Shown: one piece after another, positions 37,753 to 49,684 of the stretch
Layout of the letters: every line of letters starts with the position of its first letter
Position numbering within the stretch: the first letter of the stretch is position 1
Source: Prinsepia uniflora
Taxonomy: Eukaryota; Streptophyta; Magnoliopsida; Rosales; Rosaceae
Assembly (NCBI GenBank): GCA_032719365.1
Contig: CM064861.1
Span: 83,696,863 to 83,760,862 of the forward strand
Direction of reading: 5' to 3'
DNA: 64,000 nt
Program-made: the position numbers and the translations under genes
Notes under the pieces: model-generated
The model's database searches: none
Seen by the model: only the letters and a program-made list of their open reading frames with translations
What the model was told of the DNA's origin: nothing

Positions 37753-39676
37753 CCCGGGAGGTCCGATACCCGAGGGTCGATGACTGTGACGTAGATCGGG
37801 ACGATACGAGTCCGTAGACAGGTGGCACGTCGAAATCGGACGTTCGACGAGAAAGTTATGGTTCACAGAAGATTTTGAGAACTATTCAAAATGGCACATT
37901 TTACGAGGCAGTTGACTTTTGTTTTGTCTTATGTGGGCCCATATCTTTCCAAGACCCCAGGGGATGAGTTACACTTGTCACTCATCCATTCCCTATTTTC
38001 CCACATTCATGCATATCATCTACTCTGTTTCACTCCCCCAACCCGAAACCCATGCCCAAATCCACCACCACAACCCTCATCTACCTTCATCTACTTCTTG
38101 CTTGTGAGACCGAGTGAGAGAGGGACTGATGATGGTGGCCGGGGGATGACAAAACCACCATGGACAGCGGCGAGCACACAGGAATCGCGAACCCGCACAG
38201 TTACGGGTTGGATTCGAATTTTGGAATTCGAATTTGAGTGATTATGGGATGTTCTTTTTAATTTAGTTTTTTTATAGGGATCAGGCGAGGTCATGAGGAT
38301 TGAAATCATGGGCTAAGGCCGGCTGAACAACCCAGGCAGTCGGCTGGAAAAATGGGCGACGGTTCCTGGATCGAAAGGTACGATCTTTGACTGTTTTCTC
38401 TGCTTTTAAGGACTTAGGATGTTGGGGAATGGGTAGACGAAGGTGTAGGGTTGAGAATGGAAGAAAACGGGGTTGAATTGGTGATCGGAATAAGAAAAAC
38501 CGGGAGCGCCGGTTCGGTTAGACTGGGCCGGTTCAAACCAGTTTAGACCGGCCTGTCGCGAGGACAGGGACGATGAATATTGCGGCACGTGGCTCCCATG
38601 CGCAAAGGCTTTGGGGGCGCGTGGAGGCGTGTGGGCCATCTTTTGGGGCGTAGTTCCAACATGTGAAATTATCTATTCGATGTAACGAACATTTTGGGAC
38701 AAGTTTAGAGTCGATCGGACATCGTTTTGATATAGTTCGGAATGTCCGAAGGTTTAGGATAATAGTTAAAAATTCTGGAAAATTACGGGGCTTTAGTGAG
38801 GGGTCATTTATGTAGTTAGTAACGCTCTATTACGATTTGGACAGGTTCGGGAGCCCCGGAGATGGTGATTGGCCCGGGAAGGGCGTATGGCGCACTTATT
38901 GAGGCGCGGTTTCAGACGGTCTATGAGTGGACCTTTCTTTCTAAATTGATGCATTCATAAATATTTTATACATGTTTTAGGATTCCATGAGTGCATATGT
39001 TTGTAGTTTTCCGTATATTCACGTATTTCGAGGTTTTCGATTTTATACGGTGCTTTTCGTGTTGTGTTTTCTATGGTGATTTTATGGAATGATTTTGGAT
39101 TTGAAAACATGGAATCGGGCATGAGACCCATTTGATTGGAAACTATCGAATTGGGAGTCCATTTGATTTAGTGAGAAATTGGGCTGAGGCCCATTTGAGA
39201 TATACGATAGGGTCGGGGGCCCCGTTGGTTTACGAATTCAGGCTTGAGGCCCAGTTGGCTATGAAATCGGGCATGACGCCGAGTTATAGTTTATAAACAT
39301 GATTTCGGATCAGGGACCCATATTTGGATTTACAATGGTTTATGGAAAACCCGGGCGTGGCCCTTTGAATAGTTTTGGAAATGAATTATGAAAATGGTTT
39401 TCTGCATACCATCCTCATGAACGGATGCCCTCCAGACGTATCCTAGTATCCTGGAGTGGCGGGTTGTCTCCTCCAGACGTCTCGTAGTAACTTGGAGTAG
39501 TTACGGGGCATTGCCTGTGAGGGGTCATTGCACGAAGTGACCGGTCCGTATAGTGACTCAGGAGCAGGATTGTCAAAGGTTAAAACCTCCCCCCAAGGAG
39601 GGTCATTGATCTGCGGGACAATGACCTGGGTGGACCTTGGGGAGACTTGGGATTTGAGACCCCGGGTAGCACGCGT

Positions 39677-42505
39677 TGTAACGACCCGTCCCGAGTATCG
39701 GTATTTAATATTATTTAATTATGATTTAGAATGACTAATCTGGGATTAGTTGAGCGAAATCAGACGAATTGTGCAAAATGACCGTTTTGCCCTTGGGCGT
39801 GGGCAAAATGTTGACCTTTACTTCCGACTATCAAACGGACTTTGACCGATGACCGTGACCTAGTTCGGGACGTCACGAGTTCATAGACAGGTGGCACGTT
39901 CGATTCCGACGTTCGTGGTGAAAGTTATGACGTTCGGAAGTTTAAGGGCATTTTCGTAATTTGGACGAAATAAGGGAAAATGTTGACTTTTTGATCGGGA
40001 TGTCCGATGGCCGAGGGCCAAGGACCGTTTGGATGGTCTCGATGCCCTGAGTCCGTAGACAAGCGGCACGCGTCAATCGGAGTTCGAATGACCAAGTTGC
40101 GGGGCTGGATGCGTGAGGGGCATTTCAGTAATTTGCCAAGCAGGGGCAAAATGGTAATTTGGGCTGTTGATTTTGAACAGCCGTGAGTTGGAGTCATGAT
40201 TGAACCGAGTGGATGACTTGTACGATCTGTCCATGAATTGTTTAGTATTGTTAGTAACATGGGGGAAGGATTTGTTAATTGAATTTGAAGTAGTGGACAC
40301 CATGGATACTACTGTGAGTTCCATGTGGGGAACAGAGTGCACTGGACGGATGAATTGTTTTTGCAATTGGGAATATTGATCAGAACGAGTGAATGATTGG
40401 TTTGAAATGTGGAAATTGTTGCTGGAAAGGTGGAGTGTTGAGAGCAACAAATGGAGAGGAAAACGGGGAGACTGAGGGGAGGTTTACCCAGAAAAACCCG
40501 AAACTGTGTTAAACAAATTCAAATTTCCAATTCGAGGTTCTGGGCCAGCCCAGGGCAAATTGATGATTCATTTAGTTCTCTGGGATCATTTCCAGTCGAT
40601 CCAGTGCAAGAAGGAGGTAAATTGATGCTGTTTTGGCTTCGAACGGACTTGGTGACAGGAAGGAAAAATCGAGCTTGAGTCGTGAATTTGGAGGGGTTTA
40701 AGGGTGGAATTGACGTGAGAAGCAAGCTTATAAGAACTCTATGAAGCCTCTGAGTGGATCAATTTCAAGAAAACTATCAAAATTGCTCGAGAGTGGTGAA
40801 TGAACAGTGTTCGTCTGTTCTTCGAAGTTCGACTTCGAATTGGCTGGATTAAGGTGAGTTATTTTGTATTTGAGGTCTCAGAACCTTAATTGGACACAAG
40901 GCGATCCTTTGGGTTGATTGAATTGATGAAATTAAATGGGAATTGAGAGGATTCTGGCCGGGTCAGGTCGCGGGTAATCAGACCCGTTTACCAGTGGAAA
41001 CGGGTGAAGACGATGACTGTAGCAGTCACTGTAGCAGGCGCGTGGCTTTCACGCGCAGCCACTCACGGCGACGCGTGACGGCGCATGGGCACGAATCTCG
41101 AGGTGAGTTCAACATGACTTTTGTCCTATACAATGTAACGAACATTTTAGCGTTGGTTTCGTGCCAATCGGACCCCGTTTCGATATTGTTCGGGATGTCC
41201 GAAGGTTTTAAATCGAGATTAAAAATACTTAAAAATTCGGAAAAATTACGGGAATTGAATAGGATGTTTATATGGAGCTAAGTAACCCTCTAATGTGATT
41301 TGGACAGGATTGGGAGTCCCGGTGATAGTGGTGTGGCCCAGGAAGGCCTATGGCACGCGTATCGAGGCGCTCGGTTAAACGGTCTGTGAGTGGACATTGG
41401 TTTTATAAATTCGATGCATGCATAACTGTTTCATGATTTTTATAATTGTGATTATATGATTTATTTTGGATATCGGTGAATTTATATGATTTCACGCATT
41501 TTGAGGCGATTTACGTGTTTGCACGTAAATCGAGATTTTCCGGATTTGCACTGATTTCCATAATGGTGATTCGGATATGATTTTATGAAACAGTTACGGA
41601 TTTGATAAAGTAAATTCGGGCCAGGGGCCCAGTTGATTTATATATGTGATTTCGGGTCGGGGACCCTAAAATGGAATTGAATAAATGATTTCGGATTTAA
41701 TAATCAACTATTTGGACTTATGACGGTTTTATGGAAATTCGGGGCAGGGCCCTTGTGATATTTTGGAAACGAATAATAAAATGTGTTCCATAAAACCGTC
41801 TCGATACGAGGATATATATATTGGTCTCCTCCAGGTGTCGGGGACACTGGGGAAGTCACGGTGCATTGTCTGCGATGGGTCATTGTACGGAGCAGCCGGA
41901 CCGTATAGTGACTCGGGAGCAGGATTGGTATGATTAGACGTCGGGGACGTCAGACATCGGGGATGTCAGAGATATGGACCCGGTGAGACCCCGGGCAGCA
42001 CGCGTTGCTTAATACCGTGAGATATGACGTCGGGGACGTCAAGCGTCTGGGACGCTAGGCGTCGGGGATGCCGGAGATGGAAATATAATAAATGTATATT
42101 ACTGGATTTTTGAAATAACTCTTGGATTGACTTTTGAGATTTGAAACTATGCTTATGGTTTCCGGGCTAAGACCCTAATGGTTATTTCTAAATAAATACG
42201 TGATTATTGGTTTTTGATGCATGCATATGTTTTTACTGAGGGGCATAAATGTCTTTATAAATGTTTTAAACAGACTTGTTTATTTTCTTCCACTCATAGC
42301 TTTTGTTTTTAATGCCCTTCAGGTTGATTACGGATGCGACTGCAGCAGAGACTGGGACATCGCACACCTCCTCCGTCGATCCTTGCACACTTTGGAAGCC
42401 CGTTTGGGCAGTGGCAATAGGTTATCCCTTGTCTGATACTTCTTGTCAGACGGGAGCATGACACATTCCATGGTAATCCCGGGGGGATTGGGATGGGTCG
42501 TGTCA
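39677..42505 (+). mobile_element. Solo LTR of the LARD family, 2829 bp
   Basis: Starts TGTAACGACCCGTCCC and ends GGATGGGTCGTGTCA. It is collinear with the reverse complement of the LARD LTRs at 2318 and 8891, so it shows that the LARD family has inserted elsewhere and recombined to a solo LTR. Flanks CGCGT (39672-39676) and CGGGT (42506-42510) form a target duplication with one change. Hairpin units GACGTCGGGGACGTC and GACATCGGGGATGTC lie at 41937-42072; the GCGCGTG stem-loop is at 41038-41056. Confidence 0.87.
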
Positions 42506-43098
42506 CGGGTAGCTTGGAACCATGACAGGTGTGATTGTGACATCTCAGATGTTAGGCATCAGGGATGTCGAGGATTGGTTTTTGGGGCTGAGACCCCTTT
42601 GGTATCAGTTTTGGGTTGAGACCCACATGTGTTGGATTTGGGCTGAGACCCACATGATTTGATTTGGGCTGAGTCCCTACTAATTTGGTTTTGGGCTGAG
42701 TCCCACTGGTATTGTTTTGGGCACTAGCCCGTATGATTGGTTTGACACATGGTTTTCGGCTAAGGCCTTAATGGTTTCATTTTTTATCACTGGTTTTTGA
42801 ATGCATGCATGCTTTTTAGTGAAGGGTATAAATATCTTTTTGTGAAATTATTTTTATAAATTATTTTTTTTGTCCACTCACAGCTTTTCGTGGTTTTAAT
42901 GCCCTTCAAATTGATAGCGGATGCGGGCTGTAGCGGAGACCGAGACATCACACTCCTCCTCCGGATCCTGGCGTACTCTAGAAGCCCGGTGGGGCTAAAG
43001 TCGAAACTTTTCCCTTATCTGACACTTTGTGTCAGCTGGATCAAGCGTATCTCGCGAATCCTTTGGGACGAGTCCTGACAGATTTACCTTGGGGTCAC

Positions 43099-46000
43099 TG
43101 TTAGGACTCGTCCCAATCCCCCCCGGATTAACGAGAGACGCTCCTAATCCCGTCTGACACTAGGGAAAATTTTAACCTTTAATCCGACCGGCTTCCAGAG
43201 TTCGCCAGGATCCGGAGGAGGTATGTGATGTCTTGGTCTCTACTGCATTCCGCATCCGAAATCAGCTTGAAGGGTATTTAAAACATAAAGACTGTGAGTG
43301 GACTAAAATAAAAGAGTTTATAAAAACGTATTTCATAAAAGACCTTTATGCCCTTCACTAAAAAGCATGCATGCATAGGAAAACCATTTATCAAACCACA
43401 TATGTTTAAACAACCATATTTAGGGTCTCAGCGCAAATCCATTTACAAAAATCCATACGGGCCCCTGCCCAAATCCATTTACAAAAACGTATTTCATAAA
43501 AGACCTTTATGCCCTTCATACGGGCCCCTGCCCAAATCCATTTACAAAAATCCATAACATAGTAAACACATGTGGGATCTTAGCGCAAATCCATTTATCA
43601 TTCATAAAACACAATTTCGCAAAACTGAGAAATCATGTTTATCATAAATATCATATAACCAATCCTGTCACGGTATCTAGAGTTACGCGCGTGCTACCCG
43701 GGATCTCAAATCCCAAGTCTCCCCAGGGTCCACCCAGGTCAATTTTTGTAGATCAATGACCCTCCTTGGGGGTTATAATCCATAGCCTTCTTGAAAGTAA
43801 GGAACCCAACGGGGGCGACTCCACTCAGTCAGTGCTCCGTGAATACTCCGGGGTCCACCCATGCCAACGACCCTCCCTGGAGGAGACAATCCATATATAT
43901 GTAGGATGGTATACAAAAAACCATTTGAAAAAATTCTCAAAACCTTTCAAGGGTTCATGCCCGGTCCCTATAAACCGTCATGAACCAGAAATCCATTTAT
44001 CGGTCCCCGACCCGAAATCACAATCTTAAAACATAACTGGGCTCTAAGCCCAAATCCACATACAAACTAGGCCTCCGCCCTAAATCGTAAACCAACTGGG
44101 CCTCGTGCCCGATTTCGTAAACTAAATGGGCCTCGTGCCCGATATCGTAAACTAAATGGGCCTCGTGCCCGATACGTAAGTCAACTGGGCCTCGAGCCTG
44201 ATTTGTAAACCAACTGTACCTCGAGCCTGATACGTAAACCAACTGGGCCTTCGGCCTGATGCCTCGCTAAATCAAATGGATCTCAAGTCCGAGAGTTCGT
44301 AAATCAATTGGGTCTCGTGCCCGATTCCATATTCCAAATTCAAAATCGATTCAAGAACCAATTGGGCCTTTAGCCCGAGAACGTAACTAAATGGACTTCG
44401 AGTCCAAGGGTTTCCAAAACAAATGGGTCTTGAACCCGAGTTTACCTTTTCAAATCCAAAAATATTTCATGAAATCATTTCCAAAACTATAAATACGAAA
44501 AATCAGTGCAAAACCGTAAACCTCGATTTACGTGCAACCACGTAAATCGCTTCGAAATGCGTGAAACCATATAAATCACAATCGTCCAAATCATCATCAT
44601 AGAATCATATTTATAAACCGTATAAAACATTTATGCATGCATCACAGTTTAGAAATCAAGGTCCACTCACAACCCGTCCTAAGCTGCCACCTCGATTTAC
44701 GTATTGTAAGCCTTCTCGGGCTAATCGCCGTCACCGGGACTATAAAACCTGGCCAAATCAATCTAGAGGGTTACTAGCTACCTTATTAATCTCTTATTGA
44801 AACCCCGTAATTTTCCCGAATTTTTAACTATTTTTAAACTCGATCCTAAACCTTCGGACGTCCCACACAATATAGAGACGGTGTCCGATCGATACGAAAC
44901 CAGTCCCAAAATGTTCGTTACATCGAATAGGTTAATTCACATGTTGAATTCATCCCCAAAAGACCCACTACGTGCTCTCACACGCCGCCCAAAGGGGATG
45001 CGTGTGAAAGCCACGCGCCGGCACTGTTCATCGTCCCCTACCTCCAGCCGACCGGGTTCAGACCGGCTTGAACTGGTTCGGTCCAACCTAACTGGCGGTC
45101 ACAGTTCACGGCCTATTCTCACTCATTTTCAAGCCTTTCCTTCCCATTTTGATCCTAAACTCTTAGTCTAATTCCTAGGAACCTAACTAGATGCTTAAAA
45201 CGATGAAAAAGGGAACAAAATCTCACTTTTCGATTGAAACAGAAGCCGGCCACCTACAACCACCTGTTGCCGTCGACTCCGGCCACCTCCAACCTTGTAA
45301 CCAGTCCCAAATGACTCTCCCAACCTCCAGAAACCAGTTCCACACATCAAATACGATTGAGGGCCATCAAAACTCGACTTCCAAAATTCAAACCAAAACT
45401 CACCGTTTTGGTCATCGACCTTCTCAGACCACCAAGCCCCTCGAAAATGATCCCAGACAGTTCCTACGATCTCCAGAAAGCCATAACCATTAATAGAAAC
45501 GACTGAAAACTCCCTAAACTCGGTTTCCAAATTTTGAAGATAAAATGGGTTCTCGGGTCACTTGCCTCCGCCGTCCATGGCGACCCGCCGTTCGACTTAT
45601 CCCATTCCACTCTTCATCTTTCATTCACAACTTAGGGACTAATGAGGAGGTTTGGAGGGTGTTCATGGAGGAGGGGTGTTCGGGTTCAAAGGAAGAAATG
45701 GAAATGAAGTGTGATTGATGAAGAAGAAGGTAGTGTTTAGGTGTGATGATCAGAGGGGTGAACGGTGAGGATGAAGGGTGTAATGGAATAGACGGCTAGG
45801 ATTGAGAGAGAGAGTGGTTAAGGATATTATAAAATAATTTCAAAACCATTATTATATTATTAATCCCACCAATCACCTTTTAAATCCACAATTTGGGATT
45901 AATGGACAATGGGATGAGTGACACTTGTCACTCATCCATGGGTCCCACTTAAAAAGTCAACCAATCAGATATTGCCACATCATCCCCGTCTTGTAATGCG

Positions 46001-46282
46001 TTTATAGTGAAATCGAACATTCTTGAATCATAACTTTTCCGTCCGACGTCTGATTTTGACGTGTTGTCTGTCTACGAATTCGTATCGACCTGATCTACAT
46101 AACTGTGCTCGGCCATAGGCCATCGGAACTCCCGGGTCAAAAGTTAACATTTTACCCACGACCAAGGGCAAAATGGTCATTTTGGATCGTTCGTCCGATT
46201 TCGCTCAACTAATCACTTATTAGCCTTACTAATCCTCGATTAGTCACTAATCTAATCCCGAAATTCGAGACGGGTCGTTACA
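43099..46282 (-). mobile_element. Solo LTR in TRIM LTR 1, 3184 bp, TSD GTCAC
   Basis: Starts TGTTAGGACTCG and ends GGGTCGTTACA on the plus strand. Perfect target duplication GTCAC (43094-43098 and 46283-46287). It carries the richest hairpin array in the window (about 44030-44440), GTGAGTGGAC at 43294-43303, GTCCACTCAC at 44661-44670 and the 26-bp palindrome at 45913-45938. The open frame at 43348-43557 and the frame at 44018-44242 are products of these tandem units, not genes. Confidence 0.88.
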
Positions 46283-46287
46283 GTCAC

Positions 46288-47472
46288 ACCCCCAAAACGC
46301 GTCGCATTGGATAGAGAGGTGCCCACGCATGTAAGGTGCATCCCCCAAGACCCCCTGGGCAATGTGGGACATTATAGTCCACCCCTTGCGGCCCAGCATC
46401 CTTACTGGCTCAACCGATTCCAGCTGAGGTTGGGCTCTGATACCAATATGTTACGACCCGACTCCCCTAGCATGATATTGTCTCTTTGTAGTTCCCAAGG
46501 AATCTAAAGCCAGTGAGATACCATAAGGTCTTGTGCTAGGAAGATACGTGCCCACACATATAAGGAACTTCACCTTTCCCTCCCCGAGCGATGCGGAATT
46601 ACTCACTGTTCTTCACAAGACACAGGTCTTACAATCCACCCACCTTGGGGCCCAGCATCCTTGCTGGTACACTTTCAGTCGGGTGCAGCTTTGATACCAT
46701 TATGGCACGCCCGCCTCCTCGAATGCGATATTGTCCATTTTGGGCCCCACTACACGTCGGCCTTTCACGGTCACACCAGCTTGCAGGCACGTGGGCACCT
46801 GCCCCCAAGGATTTTCCATGGTGGTCACAGCCCCAAAACACGTCGCATTGGATGGAGGGGTGCCCACACATATAAGGCGCATCCCCTAGGACCCCTCGGG
46901 CAATGTGGGACATTACAGTCCACCCCCATTGGGGCCCAACGTCCTCGCTAGCACAACCAAATTCGACAGGGGCTGGGCACTGATACCAAAATGCCACAAC
47001 CTAAATCCCCTAGCACGATATTGTCTCTTTGGAGTTTCCAAGGAATCCAAAACCAGTGAGATCCCAAAATTTCTCGTGCTAAGAAGGTACGTGCCCGTAC
47101 ATATAAGACATTTCACATTTCCCTCCCCAAGCGATGCGGGATTACTCACCGTTCTACCCAAAACACGGGTCTTACAATCCACTAACTTTAGAGCCCAACG
47201 TCCTCACTGGCACACTTCCGGTCGAGTCCAACTGTGATACCATTATGTCATGCCCCTCCTCCTCCAACGCTATATTGTTCGCTTTGGGCGCTACCACGTG
47301 TCAGCCTTGCATAGTCACATCGGCCCTGCACGCACATAGGTACCTACCCGCATGGATTTGCCATGGTGGTTACACCCTCAAAACATGTTGCATTGGATGA
47401 AGGGGTGCCCACACATATAAAGCGCATCCCCTAGGACCCCCCTCCCCCCTGCAGACGATGTGAGACATTACA
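46288..47472 (-). repeat. TRIM array: LTRs alternate between two types (B-A-B-A-B)
   Basis: Units: end of LTR 1, type B (46288-46376); spacer 46377-46448; LTR 2, type A (46449-46633); spacer 46634-46702; LTR 3, type B (46703-46917); spacer 46918-46991; LTR 4, type A (46992-47176); spacer 47177-47245; LTR 5, type B (47246-47472). Both type A copies are 185 bp; type B copies are 195-227 bp. All start TG and four of the five end TTACA. Both types share CACACATATAA-like and GATATTGTC blocks; type B also has an AAAACRYGT block. I recognise this style as a widespread plant TRIM-like repeat. A 5S-like core, as in Cassandra TRIMs, is not seen. Confidence 0.85.
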
Positions 47473-47616
47473 TGAACTAAAATAAAACAAGATGAGAATG
47501 GAATTTGTATTTCTCGATAAAATAAGTAGTTGTTGAAGAGATTTAGGTATGAATATACAAAAATAGTTGGGGTACTCCAATTCAGGTTGGCATTAAAGGG
47601 GAAAAGAAAGATTGAG

Positions 47617-48351
47617 CTAATATGGTGGATCAAACGCTCTTTCGAAGCCTTGTAGATGGTATCATGTTCATAACTACAACAAGACCAGACCTTGTATATT
47701 CATTAAGCTTACCTAGCATTTAACGCTGGCACGATAACTGGTACACCATAGGTGCATTCTTCCCTGTCCTCAGGTACTAGTGAAATGTCCTCTCATTTCT
47801 CTAATGTCCACATGGTCATTGGGAGCTTGGAATTTTTTTTTTAAGATATGTGGCTAGAAGTGTTATGGGCTATTGAATATCATATTTGCTAGGTTATAGT
47901 GACAGTGATTTCATTGGAGACGTGGATGATTACGAAGGCACTTGCCGGTATGTTTTTAGCATTAATTCAAGTGTTGTTTCATGGTTTTCTAGAAATCACT
48001 CAATTGTGACATTCTCAACAACGAAATTCGAAATGTTGCGCTCTTGGTTCAGCATGTTCTCATACTAGGTGGTTGAGGTCTATCCTGGAAGGAATCAGCC
48101 AAGTTCAAAAAGGACCTACAATACTATTTTGTGACAAAAATTCAACCACATGCCTATCTAAAATCCAATGTTTCACAGCAAAGAATAAGCATATCAAGAT
48201 CAAGTTCCATTTGATTCATGAGTTAATGGGGAATAAAGAAGTTGGAATTCAATATTGCAAGTCTGAAGATTCACTGGCAGATTTGTTTATCAAGGCGTTG
48301 AACAAGAATCTATTTGTCAAGATAAGGACTCTTGGAGTAACTGAAATCTAG
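47617..48351 (+). pseudogene. Ty1/copia RT-end and RNase H fragment
   Basis: The translation starts VDQTLFRSLVDGIMFITTTR, the end of copia reverse transcriptase. After a gap it reads GYSDSDFIGDVDDYEGTCRY (47886 onwards), the first RNase H block, then TILFCDKNSTTCLS and HIKIKFHLIHELM (48100-48220), and ends CKSEDSLADLFIKALNKNLF before a stop at 48351. At least one frameshift near 48060 and a missing stretch break it. It is an orphan piece without LTRs, on the opposite strand to the copia element at 18180-32957, so a separate insertion. Confidence 0.85.
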
Positions 48352-48484
48352 TTTAATTGAGGTTATAATGTTTTATGACTCTGGAACTATCTGGTGCTTG
48401 AAGTTAATTAAAAGTTTATGAGTTGTTATAACTTAAGCGTATTTATTGCATGTGTTATGTTGATTGCAAAAATCAAACTCTGAT

Positions 48485-49245
48485 CCATCGGCCGTAGGCT
48501 TCGGCATTGGGCCGGGCCGGGCAAGCCCGGCCCAAATTTTTTGGGCTTGGGCCGGGCTTATTAAATAATTTTTAAATTTGCGGACCGGGCCGGGCGGGCT
48601 TAATGACATAAAAAAGAGCCCACGGGCTTTTATCGGGCCGGGTTTATATCGGGCTTTTCGGGTTGGGCCTATTAAGCCCACTTGGATCGGACTTACGTGG
48701 GTTTTTGCAATAAATTATGTCTCAAATTTTAAAATTACAAAAAAATATTAATAATGAAAAAAAATACACAAAGGTGCAAAAATGTGGTCTCGTTAAAATA
48801 AAATACTTAAGGGTCCAAAAACGTTGGGCTTATTAAGTAGGTGGATGAGTGATTAGGGTTTGTATTGGGTATTGGGTATTGAGTATTGGGTTTTTAAAAA
48901 TAAATTAGGTGGACTTGGGGCTAAGATTTAGATTTGAGTTGAAATATTAGTATTAAGAATGGGTTGAGTATTAATTTTTAAATAATAAATATTTTATATG
49001 TTCGGGCTTATGAACCGGGTTTATTACGGGCGGGTCGGACTGGGCTTATCGGGCTTTATCAGACTCGAGCCTATCGGGCCTATCGGGTTTGAACACCATA
49101 AGCCCAAGCCCAGCCCGCTAACTCTCGGGCCGGGCTGGCCCACGATCCATAGCGGGTCGGGCCAGGCTTTTGTCCATCGGGCTTATCGGGCCCCCATAAG
49201 CCCATGGGCTTTTGGGTCAAATAGTGAAGCCTAATCGGCCGGTTC
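48485..49245. repeat. MITE-like repeat rich in GGGCCGGGC motifs
   Basis: About 760 bp with inverted ends: CGGCCGTAGGCTTC at 48489-48502 against GAAGCCTAATCGGCCGG at 49226-49242. Both arms are filled with GGGCCGGGC, AGCCCGGCCC and GGGCTTATCGGGC words, while the centre (48700-48980) is AT-rich. No coding frame. GGGCCGGGC-rich short repeats of this kind are usually non-autonomous DNA transposons, often hAT-related; I could not find a clear target duplication. Confidence 0.45.
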
Positions 49246-49684
49246 TCATTTACTAATAAATAGTTAATTAGTAATGGTGGGCCTAATAATCTCTCTATGT
49301 TGTTCATCCCATCACTCCTCATAGTCTCATATTTTATTAAATATACCTATTAATAATATAACAACACCAACCATGGAAATGGATAAGAACAACATAAAGT
49401 CGGTGTTTGGATTTCAAATTCTATATTCAATCCACAATTATTTCCTCATCTTACACTTCCAAGCCTTCCTCTAGGCAGATAACGATTTATTAAGAGCTCT
49501 CACTCCGATTCGGCTTTTGGGGACATCATAAACACCTGATCATCATATTAAAAGAAGAATTACAACATCCTTAAATTCGATACAATCACAAATTACAACA
49601 TCCTTAAATTCGATACATTACATGTAACATAATTAATTAAGGTCTTCCATCTTCGGATCATTAATCTTTGAACTAATTAACAAT
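49246..49684. other. Intergenic spacer and probable 3' region of the MEE59-like gene
   Basis: AT-rich. Contains a 27-bp direct repeat starting AATTACAACATCC (49558-49584 and 49591-49617). The block near 49530-49560 (CCTGATCATCATAT) recurs at 54205-54225 in the duplicate, so the duplicated segment began at or left of here. Confidence 0.55.

Larger units (their letters stand above)
34375..43080 (+). mobile_element. Solo LTR in TRIM LTR 1 (host of two more solo LTRs), TSD GATTT
   Basis: One LTR in three pieces: 34375-34522, 37758-39676 and 42511-43080. It starts TGTGACAACCCG and ends GAGTCCTGACA. Perfect target duplication GATTT (34370-34374 and 43081-43085). It contains the 26-bp palindrome with one change (37961-37987), an ATGAGTGGAC variant at 38924-38933, GGGC / GCCC hairpin units (39115-39290), CTCCAG / CTGGAG units (39430-39515) and GTCCACTCAC at 42872-42881. 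No internal region remains. Confidence 0.88.
34282..47472 (-). mobile_element. Five-LTR TRIM concatemer with nested solo LTRs, TSD TGAAC
   Basis: With the nested solo LTRs removed, about 1.3 kb remains: five short LTRs separated by four spacers of 69-74 bp. TGAAC flanks both outer ends (34277-34281 and 47473-47477), so the array behaves as one insertion. LTR 1 is split into 34282-34374, 43086-43098 and 46288-46376. Each spacer carries a polypurine-tract complement at its left and a PBS complement ending in TGATACCA at its right, so every junction looks like a full but minimal retrotransposon interior in minus orientation. No protein is encoded. Confidence 0.85.

Noticed and set aside
46629..46997. 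Overlapping 90-122 codon frames on both strands
   Set aside because: They run across TRIM LTR and spacer boundaries and exist only because of the repeat structure.
46288..47472. Cassandra-type TRIM with embedded 5S rRNA
   Set aside because: No 5S-like internal promoter boxes (A box, IE, C box) could be recognised in either LTR type.
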